From positions 6,692,001 through 6,756,000 of the forward strand of contig CM067530.1 in NCBI GenBank assembly GCA_034509925.1: a stretch of DNA of 64,000 bases. Direction: 5' to 3'. A program made the translations under genes and the position numbers. Below the pieces are notes generated by a model. That model ran no database searches and was not told the DNA's origin. It saw nothing but the letters and a program-made list of their open reading frames with translations. Of this stretch, positions 1 to 22,000 are shown piece after piece. Numbering within the stretch: position 1 is the stretch's first letter; the number at the start of each line of letters is the position of its first letter. This DNA comes from Hirudinaria manillensis. Its lineage: Eukaryota; Annelida; Clitellata; Hirudinida; Hirudinidae.

Positions 1-176
1 TTTCTCTTTGAAGGAAAAAGTCGCTGATCATGTCTGCAATCACGTGGCTCGTCACGTGGTTGCTTCATTTGACTTTTGATGAGAATAAACCTTTTCAGGG
101 ATAAATAGCATTGTTATAAATAATATAACTGACAAGATTAAAAACATCGATGACGACGATGGTGATGATGATGATG

Positions 177-178
177 GC

Positions 179-251
<73 letters not shown>

Positions 252-300
252 TAGATGATAATAATAATTATTATTACTATAATAATAATAATAACAGTAA
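177..300. repeat. (AAT)n microsatellite and AT-rich flank
   Basis: A run of about 25 AAT units spans roughly 177-250 and is followed by imperfect ATT/AAT DNA. The surrounding first 500 bases hold no recognisable gene. The open frames here are simple-sequence translations such as poly-isoleucine. Confidence 0.9.
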
Positions 301-503
301 TAAGGTTAGCTACTACGAAACTTTGTGACATCCGTGGTGTAATTGGCTCGAACATCTCTTGGAATAAAAGTTGATTTTAAAAAATTGTAAAATGTTGTTA
401 ATGTAAGCATTTAGTTCGAAATATCAAATTAAAGTTGCAAATGTTTTGCAGTTTAAGTTTAATTTACTCTTATCACGTAATTTAATAATTGGTATAACGA
501 ATT

Positions 504-1711
<1,208 letters not shown>

Positions 1712-2559
1712 CATAACTAAAACAGTACAATCATAGTGATGGTTTTGAATTAATGTCTCAAGTTACTCCAGAAATAAATAAAGAAATAATTCTTAAATCT
1801 TTAAAATCAGCAACAGCTCCGTGAAGAATCTCAACTCAAATAACCGCCTAACAGCCGATCAGCACTTATTCCTGGCTCTCATTGTTTTCTGTTAAAACAT
1901 TCAAAAGAAAGGAAAATGATTTTCAAAAATAGAATCGAAACGTCGACGTATTTGAACAACATGTTCGGAATTTATTAAGCCAAGCGAATCAAGGATTTGA
2001 TTTAAAAATGCATCGACGAGATGGACATCGCTGTAGTTTCGCATAGCAATGTTCGCATCGTCATCATCATCACCGCTGCCACCATCACCGTCATCCTCAC
2101 CGTCATCATCACCATCGTTATCGTCGTCAACATTCCTGTACCGTTATAACTGGAGACATTGGTCGTTCGTCGGCAGAGTTGTTAATTAAGTGCAAACACA
2201 AAAAGTCTTTAATTGCAACCGTGGAAAGATAATATTACTCCGTCCTGCGATCGATAGCAAAGCGAGTTGTTCGCAGCATCGGGTGGAAAAATACGTCCGA
2301 AGTGGGGCCATCGTTTAGTAACAGCACCGTGGCATAAATCCGAGATGGAAGCCAATGATGGAGAAGGAATATTCCGAGTTATGGACGCAGGGCCATAAAT
2401 TGTATGCTTCTCGACAGGAAACAGAGGGGGCTTGTTCCAGGGGTTCAGAAGTTTAAAGGGGATTTATACCGCCCAAAATTATACATTGTTCTGGGTGCCC
2501 CTACGTTATACGTTGTATATTTCCACATCGTACGTTTTATATAAACTCGCGTTGTTTTG
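1712..2559. other. Intergenic, with a GC-richer non-repetitive island
   Basis: No gene is seen. Part of this stretch (about 2050-2130) is imperfect TCATCG-like sequence. The part from about 2150 to 2420 is less AT-rich and not repetitive. It carries TTAATTAAG and CATAAAT motifs and resembles other such islands in the window, which may be regulatory. That role is inference. Confidence 0.35.
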
Positions 2560-2865
2560 TTTATCTTCACACTTTTGCATTGTTTTGCATATCCTCAAAT
2601 TATGCATTGTTTCGTATACCCCCATATTATACATCGTTTTGATTATCCTCACATTCTACATTATTTTGTATATCCCATGTCATACATCGTTTTGCATATC
2701 TTTATATTTTGCATTGTTTGGTATACCATTATGTTATATATCGTTTTGCATATCCTCCCATTGTACACTGTCTTGTATATCCCCGTAATATGCATTGTTT
2801 TGTATATCCTCACATTATACCTTGTTTTGTATATCCCCATATTATATATCGTTTTATATAAATCC
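2560..2865. repeat. Diverged minisatellite, unit about 30 bp
   Basis: About ten head-to-tail copies of a unit resembling TGCATTGTTTTGTATATCC followed by a CACATTATA-like segment. Copies differ by substitutions and 1-3 bp length changes. The 113-residue open frame through it is a by-product of the repeat (a periodic peptide) and has no family match that I recognise. Confidence 0.85.
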
Positions 2866-4320
2866 CCTCTCAAACCCTGCATTATTTTCCTTCCCTGATC
2901 ATCAATATTTGGATCTTCCTCTGCCTTTTCTAAGCGTGCTTTGATTCTCAAATTTATCTTTTTTTTGTAAACCGATTTTCTCTTAAAATCTTAAAATGCC
3001 GTTTGTAATATTTAGGATTTAATTCGTTTAATTCGCAGTCAAATAATATTAATAACAAGTTATTAATAAAACTTAATTTCGGGCGATAAAAGTGCAAATA
3101 AATATAGGAAAATATCGTCGAAAAGATTCAAAAAGATTTAAAAAAAAAAATAATTTCTGAAGAAATGCAGAATCCAGACTGGTATCTTAAAATTGAATTT
3201 CAAAGACAAACATTGGAAATGATTCAAGCACAACTTCGCTGAAATAATAAAATATTAATTCATTAAATTTAAATATTTGAATTTATTATTTATTTTTAGT
3301 TTAAAATTTAATTATTTTATCGTTCATTTTAATTTCTTAACTTGTGTTTATCAGTTAACATTAACTTTTAATTAATTTATTATTAAACTTGTTTTAACTT
3401 CGAAATCACTGTACGTGCAAATCCAGCGCTCAATCTAAAACTTCGATACAAAATTCTGGAAAGCAAAACATGAATGGTAAGATGCATGGAAGGATGAATG
3501 GATGGATGGATGAATGAAAGGACGGAAGAATGAATGGATGGATGGATAGACGGATGGATCGATGGATTGTTCATGGTGACCTCCAACTTTCATCCATTTT
3601 CCTCCAATTCAGTATTTTATTTTCAACTTTTATTCTCAAAAAGAATATTAAAAATAAATTTATGAATTCGATTCTTTAATTTAACAAATTCCTTGCAACT
3701 AAACAATGCAAACATTTGTTTGTTAAAATAATTTACGTGAATTAATTCTAATTCGAATTTAATTCAACTTTTAATTACTTGGTTTTAAGCGACTGACTTT
3801 TGATGAATTAATGGAACTAATTGAATTAATTCCTGAAATATTAATGGAAATTCAGGCAGAAATCCTGACACAACAAGAAATTAGATTCCTCGTTCGAATA
3901 AAACTCGTGGATTCTGTGAACGTTTTGACATGATTGATATCATCATCGTATTCGTCATCACCATAGGTATAATAAAAATAATAATAATAATAATAATAAT
4001 AATAATTCCTATTAAACTTTGATCCTGCCAATGTAATTATATAATTTTATTATCATCATCATCGTCTTCATCACCACCACTATTCTGCGTGCCTCTCTTT
4101 GAAAGTTCTGACATTTCATGAGTCAGTGTCCATTAAGAGCCCGTGGTGAGTTTACGACAAAACACAGCAAAGCCACGAAGCCAACGTGTCCACGGCACGT
4201 TTACAAACGACGCACGTTTGAGCCCCGAAGCTCCCCAAACCCCCCTCTAGTCACGTGATCCCAGTGGACATGAGTTTCTATTGATTTAAGGGCTGGGTGG
4301 GTGGATGGGAGAGAAAGTCA
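2866..4320. other. Intergenic AT-rich DNA
   Basis: No gene is seen. It contains a short degenerate GGAT array at about 3477-3560, (AAT)n at about 3970-4005, and AT-rich sequence. Confidence 0.5.
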
Positions 4321-4363
4321 TTTTGTTGTTGATGTTTCTGTTGTTGTTGTTGTTGTTGTTGTT

Positions 4364-4402
<39 letters not shown>

Positions 4403-4412
4403 GCTGCTGTTG
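4321..4412. repeat. (TTG)n microsatellite
   Basis: TTG repeated with few interruptions (one TTA, then GCTGCTGTTG at the end). On the minus strand it would read as poly-glutamine in a 64-codon frame with no recognisable domain or splice context. Confidence 0.85.
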
Positions 4413-4589
4413 TTTCAAAATAAAAATCCGTCGAAGCTGATTGGTTGTTGAAAAACAGATGACGTCATCATATCCACCCAATAGTGGTGCATTTCCTTGA
4501 TTGGTGGAGTCATTTGTTTCAACACATGCTCCTGATAACGTAACTGTTGCCATCATTGTATCATTCGTACCTTGATGGATTCATGGTAC

Positions 4590-4935
4590 ATGGTTGTGTC
4601 AGGGTAATATTGTTTGTAAACATGGTTACATGAAGACATTATTGTATGTAAACATGGTTGTATGTAGACATTATTGTATGTAAACATGGTTGTATGTAGA
4701 CATTATTGTATGTAAACATGGTTGTATGTAGACATTATTGTATGTAAACAAGGAACATTATTATTATTATAATTATAATTATAATATGCAAACATGGTTA
4801 TATGTAGACATTGTTGTACGTAGACAATGTCGAATGTCACTATGGCTGTATGTAGACATTACTGTATGTAAACATGACTGTATGTAGACATTATTGTATG
4901 CAAAAATGGTTCTATGCAGACATTGTTGTATTTAC
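4590..4935. repeat. Minisatellite, unit about 32 bp
   Basis: Repeated unit close to ATTGTATGTAAACATGGTTG followed by TATGTAGACATT. The first four units are nearly identical (about 4610-4750). After an ATT/AAT interruption near 4755-4785 the later units (4786-4935) are more diverged. This gradient fits array growth from one side. Confidence 0.85.
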
Positions 4936-5363
4936 AGAGAATTGTTGCAAACTTGCGTGTTAATGCATTCACAACATTCTGCAATTCATCCATGCATTGC
5001 TTCAACTTTCAATTGAAATGCACGAGTCACAATTTAAAATAATTTTCCAAATATTCACAAAAATAATAAAAATAATATCTTAATCATAATTAACGTTATA
5101 ATAATAATAAGTGACGTGAGTCATAATCGTCATCATCTTCATTTTAATCACAATTATTATCCTTGGAAACGTCTAGAAGCAAAAAAATAATAATGATAAT
5201 AATAATAAAATAATAATAATAGTAATAATAATTATAATAGTAATAATACTGAAATAACAATGGCAACTATTTGTGGCATGAAATTGAGATGAATGGTCGA
5301 ATGGGTTCGATTCAATTTTTCTGGCGCTTGATGTTTTGCATTTAATTTTTATTGTTGCATTTC

Positions 5364-6289
<926 letters not shown>

Positions 6290-6810
6290 AGATGGATTGA
6301 TGGACGGACGGATGGCTGAGAAGACGATGGATGGAAGGACGGACGGATGGATGGATGGACGGACGGATGGATGGGTGGACGGACGGATGGATGGGTGGAC
6401 GGACGGATGGATGGATGGATGGATGGATGGATGGATGGATGGATGGATGGATGGATGGATGGATGGATGGATGGATGGATGGATGGATGGATGGATGGAT
6501 GGATGGATGGATGGATGGATGGATGGATGGATGGATGGATGGATGGATGGATGACGGATGGATGGATGGATGGATGGATGGATGGATGGATGGATGGATG
6601 GATGGATGGATGGATGGATGACGGATGGATGGATGGATGGATGGACGGATGGATTGATGACGGATGGATGGACGGACGGATGGATGGGTGGACGGACGGA
6701 TGGATGGATGGGTGGACGGACGGATGGATGGGTGGACGGACGGATGGATGGATGGATGGATGGATGGATGGATGGATGAACGGATGGATGGATGGGTGGA
6801 CAAAAGCCCT
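6290..6810. repeat. (GGAT/GGAC)n tetranucleotide array
   Basis: About 500 bp of GGAT units. The central part (about 6402-6552) is pure. The flanks carry GGAC and GGGT variants in a higher-order pattern (GGACGGACGGATGGATGGGT), plus a few ACGGAT phase breaks near 6553, 6620 and 6658. Because 4 bp times 3 makes a repeating codon set, long open frames (Trp-Met-Asp-Gly, or Ile-His-Pro-Ser on the reverse strand) appear in several phases. They are not genes. Confidence 0.95.
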
Positions 6811-9330
6811 CATGAAATGCACGCACCAGCCAGGAAGGCTATCATTTAAAAATGGTGAGCATGTGGAATGAACATCCGTGAAATGCTTCATCATTCCGCA
6901 CCAATCGACATTTGCCTGATACCATGACGAGTGTAATTGTTAAATAATATTGTTATTTTTAAATAAATAATTTATTTCTTTTTTCATTCATTTTGACTCA
7001 ATAAATTCTGTTAAAATGACGTTCTTGACAAACGTACCAAATGATTTTAAAGACAATTAAAGACCCTTTGACATGACAACAATAACAACAACCTATTACA
7101 TTACGTGATATTCTACAACACACATCGAAACCATAAATGACATCCGATAAATATATTTAAATATATTAAATAATTAATTATTATAATATAAATATTATAA
7201 TTTTTTAATATATTTTAATTAATAATTAAATTACTTTATTAAAACGGACAGCACTTAATTGAAAAACATTAAAATACGATTCCATCGCTCGATTGTGACG
7301 TCACGCTTAGCCGTGCTAAAAATAGACTCCACGTGACCTCGTGACGTAACCGTTGGAATGGGAAAAAGCGCGGCAAAAATACCTTCGGGACGTGAATCCG
7401 GTGCTTTGTGGTGGCCATGGAAACCTTGGTCTGAAGAATCCACTTGTGATGGATGCACGTGGAACGTCATCCGAGGTGCCCTGATTACGTCATCTCTCGT
7501 AATGGCCTCTGCGTGGTTATGATTATGATTAATATCACGTGACGTTGTTGTTATGTTGATAATGATTAATGTCACAGGACCTTGCTTTGGTGATGATAAT
7601 GATTGACAGTCGCATGTTATTGTCATCGTCATGTCATCATCGTCAACATCGCAGTTGGTTACATTATCATATGTGTACCAATCTTGATGCGTAGCAGTAT
7701 ACACACACATATATATATATATATTACCAATTACCAGTTAATTAGAACATAAATATATGTATATATATTTATTTATTTATTTATCTGCAACAATTACTTT
7801 CATCGTCGTCGTCATCGTCATCATCATCGTCATCGTCGTAGTCATCATGTGATGTCCGCTGTGAACGGTAAATTACTCGCGAGAGGGCGTTCATGCGAAG
7901 GGATTTAAAAGCGGAGAAAAAAAATGTCCTTTGAAAATGAAGACAAAATGATGAAATTGTTCGATAATTTCAAAATCAAAATTTTAAAAGATTATTAAAT
8001 GCTATATTTACGATAATATTGGATAATTATTTAATTTATTATTACTATTTATTGCACTAAATTATAATTATTTATTTAATTTATTTATTATAAATATAAT
8101 TACAACTTGGTTGTTAAGTGATAATGAGATTGATAAATATAAATGTTAATCTGACAATTTAATGAGGCCATAATAACTAATAAATTATAAGAAGACAGGA
8201 ATGAATTCACATTTGATGAATGAACAATGAATTAAGCAACAATTCACCAAATTGGTGAATCTCAACCAAATTCTTCAACACCTGTCAATCAATCACTGAC
8301 CAATCAGTTAACAATCGCTGATCAATCAATCAGTGATAATTCCATTATCAATCAGTGATCAACCAATCGTCAATCGCTGACCAACCAATTATCAATCACC
8401 GATCAACCAATGACCAATGAAGTTACGATCATGACCAATCAATAAATATTCTCGAGATGACGTCACAAGAGCCTAGGAGAGCTTCTTAAAATCATTATCA
8501 AGAGGCTTCCAAATGCAATCCTTAGAAAATGACACGAAGCAATCGCTTGGCGAGAGATGCTGAAGATGAAGGAGAGGATGGTGGTGGAGAGATGACGATG
8601 ACGACGGAGAGGGTACGATATATATCCAGGCTCACGGCTGTGCTGGGTTTGGGTTTTCAGAAGATGCTTGCGGACATGACGTAGGGCGTTTGTTTATGTT
8701 TACGAGGGCCTCATTATAATAACAACGAAAACAACGACATAGCTCATTATAATAATTTATTACGATTTCTTAATCACTCGTCGATGTTTTGAAGCGCTTC
8801 CGTTCGTTGCATCGTCTTTTATCGTTTTTCTTTTTCTTTTTCTTTTTTTTTTTTTGTGGATTAATTTTCCGTCACATGTTTCTTGCGTCTCCACGAAGTG
8901 TTTGCTGAACTTGTTTAATGGTGAGTCATTACTTTATGTCTCGAGGTTTCATGTAATCGTGGTTGACATAGATGACGATGGTCAAGACTGATGTCAACGA
9001 TGATGATGGTGATGATGATGACGACGACGACGTTGGCGATGGTGGTGGTGGTGATGATGACGACGATGGTGGTGGTGGTTTGGAAAGCGAAAGGAGGGAA
9101 AAATGAAGAAGTGTCAATTAATTTGCTTGAAATGTTTCCTGCTTGTTTTGAGATTTTTTTTTTGTTTCCAAAGAACTTTTAAATGCCGTTGCGACGATGA
9201 CGATGTTAATCACGACTTGCTCGATGCTGATGACGATGGCAGCCTGAGTGGTGATGGTGTTGGTAGTTGTGAAAATGATGAAGACGACGACGACGATGAC
9301 GACGATGATGTTGATGATGTGTCGATGAAA
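6811..9330. other. Intergenic, AT-rich with short repeats
   Basis: No gene is recognised. It contains AT-rich stretches (7140-7250, 7980-8200), a degenerate tandem family built on ATCAATCACTGACCAACCAAT-like units at about 8275-8440, a pyrimidine run near 8820-8860, and GATGAT/GACGAC runs at about 8990-9090 and 9190-9330 that produce Asp-rich frames. Confidence 0.45.
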
Positions 9331-9350
9331 CGATGACAACATCTCCTCAG

Positions 9351-9396
9351 GTGATGGAGAACAAGGAAGACAACAGCGATGAAAGCGATGCGAAGG
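9351..9396 (+). CDS. Candidate small 5' coding exon (unassigned)
   Basis: After a good acceptor (CTCCTCAG ending at 9350) an open stretch begins with GTG ATG GAG and encodes an acidic peptide (MENKEDNSDESDAK) up to a GTTTGT donor just after 9396. It is the only acceptor-flanked, non-repetitive acidic coding-like piece upstream of the PDE1 exons, and PDE1 proteins often start with variable acidic ends. Its phase (0) does not join directly to the first certain PDE1 exon at 11,246, which needs two carried bases, so another exon would have to lie between. A chance match is quite possible. Confidence 0.15.
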
Positions 9397-11245
9397 TTTG
9401 TTCAATTAGGTTAGTGCTTGAATCTGGTCCAAGTCGTTCAATCATCGCTCTATTTAATCTTCAATCATCAATCAGGCTTTTTTGCGAGGAACTAAAAATG
9501 CATTTCGAGATCGCAAAGTACCTGGCGTTGGTTATTATTGTTGTTGTTGTTGTTGTTGTTGTTGTCGTCGTTGTTGATGATTTTGTAACATCAGGTGTGG
9601 ATCGATAAAACATCCGACGTTCACCACCTTTGCTTAGATAATCCTTTTACCGTAGTAAGTTTGCACTCGCGATTGACGTATTCTGGTTAACATGTTTTCC
9701 AACAGTTCGCTGTTCGTCGCTTTCAAGCGGAAGCAGACCTAATTAGGGTGAACGCATCTGCTTCGATACGAAAACAATTCCCTCAACGAAGCGCAAGGAG
9801 ACTACTTGAGACGAAATATAAGAGTGAAATATGATCCTAACTCACGATTTCGTCTTTCTTTACGTCTGCCATCTTGTGATTCTCTGAACCAATTTTCCTG
9901 TACTAATCTCGTTAGTGGCGTAACAGGCTCTCGGTTGATGCGTGGAGACTCCACTGGAGAGCTTTCTTTGCTGGAGTCGAGCCTCAAGAATCGCGTTCCA
10001 AAGTTCATTTCAGAACTGCAAACTGGAGTCATAAATATTTCGTAATTTTCACCTTTCGCGACAAATTTTTTCTGCTCCAAATCACTGAACTGCTTTCTGC
10101 CTTCGAGAGAATCGACCACTTAATTTCTTTCCCTGCACCGTGCCAAGAATTTCGTTACTTTTTATCTTTGAACCTCACAGGGGAGCAGAAACTTTATTTT
10201 CACGTTCAGAAAAAGCAATCTGACTTTGGCAGGAAGCAACGATTGATCCATCTTCCTCGCAAACATCTCCCAGTCAAACAAATTTTGCCTTCGATCAATG
10301 GAAGGCCTGATATGTTTGAAATGAAAAATAGTGCGTTCGAACGATTTGCAGCTGCCAAAATGACGACCGGTCCGAGGATTGAAGACGAATTCTGACCACT
10401 TCACTCCATCGACGCAGATGCTTCTCTGCTAAAAGAGAATCAAGTGAATAGAAATTGAAGCATTGTTACCTGATGATGCAATTAGGCGAATAATGGGAAC
10501 CGAGATGATCGATGCACGGGATTGTCAGTCTCAGTCGTCCATTGACTCTCATGAGCTCCTAGACTTTCTCAGATATGGCGCTTACCATCGTCATCGTCAT
10601 GTCATCATAGTCACAGTCATCACAGTCATCTTCACCGTCATCGTCGGCATCATCCTCATCATCACCGGCTTCATCATCACCGTCATCGTCGGCATCATCC
10701 TCATCATCACCGGCTTCATCATCACGTGGTAAACACTGCGCTTCTTCTCCGGCAATCAGGTGTCTTTTCTCTCACACACCAACTACGTTCCGATGTTGAA
10801 TGAAACATGAAATGGTCATAAAACTTCTTCGAAAGCAGCAGTAGAAATGCGATCCCATTTAGTAACTGAGTCCTAACTTAGCAACGGAATCCTAATCCTA
10901 CGAGTACTGGCAGAACCGCGTGTTATCGGGAGTTTATCAGGGGTTTATCGGGACCATATCAGAGGTTTATCTCGCCGGAACACAGCGATGTACGACGTTT
11001 TCCGTGGGACAAAGTACCATGAAATTCGACCCCAGAAAGCATCAATTTCAGGAGAACCTTCCATTTTCTTTCCCCCTCCCGGTTCGATTTTAACGACGGG
11101 AATTGTGAGCGATGATGAAGATTTGATTGAACTCTTAAAGTTCAGATCAATACCCGACGAGGTCTCGCTTAACCGGTTGAAATTCAAATCGATACACGAC
11201 GAGGTAACCGCGACAATCACAGGTTAACTTCGTCTCTCGATGCAG
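9397..11245. other. Non-repetitive, GC-richer island upstream of PDE1
   Basis: After a (GTT)n run at about 9535-9575, the stretch from about 9600 to 11240 is less AT-rich than its surroundings and poor in microsatellites, apart from a duplicated TCATCATCACCG-type segment at about 10600-10725. Overlapping open frames of 75-105 codons occur on both strands (for example near 9806-10119 and 10945-11227). They have no start, splice or family signal I trust. Recurrent GTTTATC and TCATAAAT motifs are present. It may hold PDE1 promoter or enhancer sequence, or its unseen first exons. Confidence 0.3.
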
Positions 11246-18688
<7,443 letters not shown>

Positions 18689-19087
18689 GAATCCTTCACG
18701 GATGGATTTCCCCGTGCACTATCCACTTATGCACCAGTTGTTTCAGCATGCAATGTATCGACATTTTTCTCTCTGTAATCGTCATCGTCATCATCCTCCT
18801 CCTCATCATCATCTTCATCATCTTCCTGCACGTATTCTTTGCCTCCTTATCGTCACGACACACATATCTGAATATATTTCTTCTTTTTTTTTTAACACGT
18901 CGCATCTTTTAGAATACTTTCATTTTTAAACAAACGAGTTGAAATATTTCTCGTTGTGAGTGCTAAACGTGAATTCTGCATTTAATGACGGATAAGTGAA
19001 GCTAATTGGTTCTACTTAATTAACCGATCTATCGTCTCGTCTCGACTGGCCTCGTTCAAGTGTCGCAAAAGCAGGCAAAACCCGAGC
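18689..19087. other. Gap between convergent PDE1 and synaptotagmin-7 ends
   Basis: The 400 bp between the two stop codons must hold both 3' UTRs. It has a TCATCATCC/CTTCATC-rich stretch at about 18780-18830. No further gene is seen. Confidence 0.6.
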
Positions 19088-22000
19088 TCATCTGAACTCT
19101 TTCAATACGTGCCACTGACTGATGTTCTGACGGCATTTGTTGAACATTTCGTTCCAATGACGCATCTCCAGGGGACCGCTTTTACTTCCGAGGACCAGCT
19201 GCCCGATGGCTTCGTTTCTGCCCATCCTGTCGTAATCCATGACGGAAACCACGAGGAATGTTTGTCTGATTTTGTCGTAAGGGACGGTGAACGAGAACGA
19301 TTCGTTGAAGATCGGGTTGAGATTCTTCTCGTGTACGATCGTCTTCTTCTTTTCTATCTTCTTTCCTTCCTGCATGAGCCATATTTTCACGTAGGGATCT
19401 GAAAGAGTTGAATTTCTTTTATAGAATTTGAAACGATCGAGTCGTTTTTGAGGAAATCCGTCGAAAGTTCAACCTGAGAGTCCGTTGATGTCTTTCGCTT
19501 TGAGATCTTTGGCTTTGTTGATGGTGATGTTGACGTTTTCAGTGGCCGGTTGGTAGCACAGCGTGACGAGAAGCATTCCAAGTTTTCCCTGTAAAGTTGT
19601 TGGCGGATTTTAAAAGTTGTTTATTGATAATTAAGGTAGTTAAGTAATAAATAATTTTCTTTAATACGTCAGAACAATTGTTCATGCAAATGAGAGCAGC
19701 ATAAATTCAGATCAAATTCTCTTTTGAGGTGCTGTTGTAACTCAGACTCCTAGCGGCCTTCTTAAATGCCAGGTTCAGAAATAATCCTCTGCCGGAAATT
19801 TAGCAGGAGTCATAAATATGTCCGTTGGACTCCAGGAAAGCTCCCATCGCATTCCTTTTGTTCCAATGTTTACACGAAGTCTGTCTTTGATGCACAGCTA
19901 GGTGACTATTTCTCATTAAACTTAATCTTTCGAAGCTTTTAGGGAATTAGTTTAAAATCTGAAAATATCCCAAGTCTGTTAACTTGAAGAAATCCATGAG
20001 AAATCTGAATGAATTCATTTCATTCTCTTTTCAAAAGGACCCAAGAATAGCTTCCAGTGACTTGTTTACAAACGAAACATATGCAAAACAAAACATATTT
20101 TTTGTATATAATTTGTTGACCGTATAAAACGCTGACCAACGCAGCATGAAAGCTCTTGAATATTCATGAAAACAAGTGACCAAAGCAAATAAAATAAAGA
20201 AATCAATGAAAAGTTGTCAAAGCTCTCCAGGGTTTCATTTACCCCATGTGGACCTTTTTGGACTTCTGCATGCGGAGGATCTTATCAAACATTGTTTATC
20301 AAGCATTGTTTATCAAACATTGTTTATTAAAAATTGTTTATCAAACATGCTTTAACTCGTGCTCGGCTCAATAAAACATTATTCTCATTAAAATGCAAAC
20401 AAGTATCGATTCACGAACGAGCTAAATTGGAGACTATGTCATGCCTGCATTAGCATATTCTGCAAAGTCAGATGATAAATAGATGATAATAAAAAGATGA
20501 TTAAATTAATTAATTTAATTAAACAAACTGCTTTGTTGTTGAAAGCTTAAGCCGAAATTTTTCGCCAAGAATGAGGATCAATCAATCCAGATATTTTTTA
20601 ATATAGAGATATAATAATAATATTAAAAATCAGGATGTCAAAGAAGGAACAAAAAAAGTTAGAGCGACAGAAGTGCTATGCTAGTCTGCAAAAACTTTTC
20701 CGAAAAAGTCCAACATCTGCAGCGCACTCAGTTTTGAAAGGAGAATATGAAGTCCAGACAGGCGCTTTCCCTGCGGGGTTGGCGGATTATTGGAGCGAGA
20801 TCTTTGGGGAGACATCGGTGGAGGATGACAGGCCTCTGGTGACGATCAGAGACATCGCAACAGAAATGCAAGATCCGATCACCAGATGGGATGTGGAGAT
20901 CGCATTCCGGGGACTAAAGGACAGCAGCCCTGGACAGGATGGCATTCGAAAAAGGCATCTTGCAAAATTCAGTTATGACGATCTCGCTGTTCACATGTCT
21001 CTCTGGTTGCTAACAGGAGTACCTCCCGCATCATTCAAATCGGGAATCGTCACATTCATTCCGAAGAATAAAGAGGCCTCGACTCCGAGCGATTATCGAC
21101 CTATCACTGTTGGTCCGATTATGGCGCGTCTCTTCCATCGCATCCTTGGAGGTAGAATGTTGGGGAATTGGCCCCTCTCATCGAGACAAAAAGCTTTCTG
21201 TCCGGGGGATGGCATTGCACAAAATCTCTTTCTCATTAAATCAATAATTCAAAAAAAGAAAGAACAAATCCAAAAACTTAACCTGACATTTGTCGACGTC
21301 ACCAGAGCTTTCGACTCAGTATCCCATAAATCTATCCTCAGGGCTGCTGCCAGACTCGGCACTCCACCTCTCCTCCTAAACTACTTAGAGGAACTGTACA
21401 AAGAAAGCGAGGTTCACTTTAAAGTCGAGGGAGTACTTACTAGAGGGGTACAGGTGAAAAGGGGAGTTCGTCAAGGAGACCCTCACTTATTCAATGCGGT
21501 CATGGATATGATAACCAGCGAACTGGATCAATCAATTGGTGTCACGGCTGGCAGAAATTCAGCGATCAGATGCAATTATATTGCATTCGCTGATGATCTG
21601 GTAGTGATGTCAACAACGGACATCGGAATGAAGAAGTTGATGGAGCAACTTGAAACTGCAATGGGCAGCGCAGGACTTAAGATCAATCCAAACAAGTGCG
21701 CTACACTCAGAACGGAAACTCATTGCAAGGAAAAACGCTGGATAATCAATCCTACGCCCTACATTAAATTTGAATCACAGGATATCAAAGCAATAGACGT
21801 CTCACAGACTTACAAATACCTGGGGATACAGATTGGAGTTCGAAAGCAGCCAGTGTCGATAGGTTATGAAATTCAAAAGTCTCTCAACTCCATTTCAAAA
21901 GCACCAATTAAGCCTTGCCAACGCCTATATATTCTAAAAGTCCATCTGATACCAAGCCTCGTTCACAAACTTACCTTTGGCGAGGTCAACCTCGGTTCTC

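Noticed and set aside
2432-2951. Hydrophobic 113-118 residue proteins that look like membrane proteins
   Set aside because: The periodic sequence mirrors the 30-bp minisatellite and is open in more than one frame.
4362-4556. Poly-glutamine protein on the minus strand
   Set aside because: A TTG microsatellite read backwards; the non-repeat part has no family match or intron signals.
4590-4935. CRISPR-like array
   Set aside because: The units are contiguous without unique spacers, the genome is animal, and unit length variation fits a minisatellite.
20581-20634. Target-site duplication for the R2 copy
   Set aside because: ATAATAATATTA-like strings occur on both sides, but in AAT-rich DNA such a match carries no weight.
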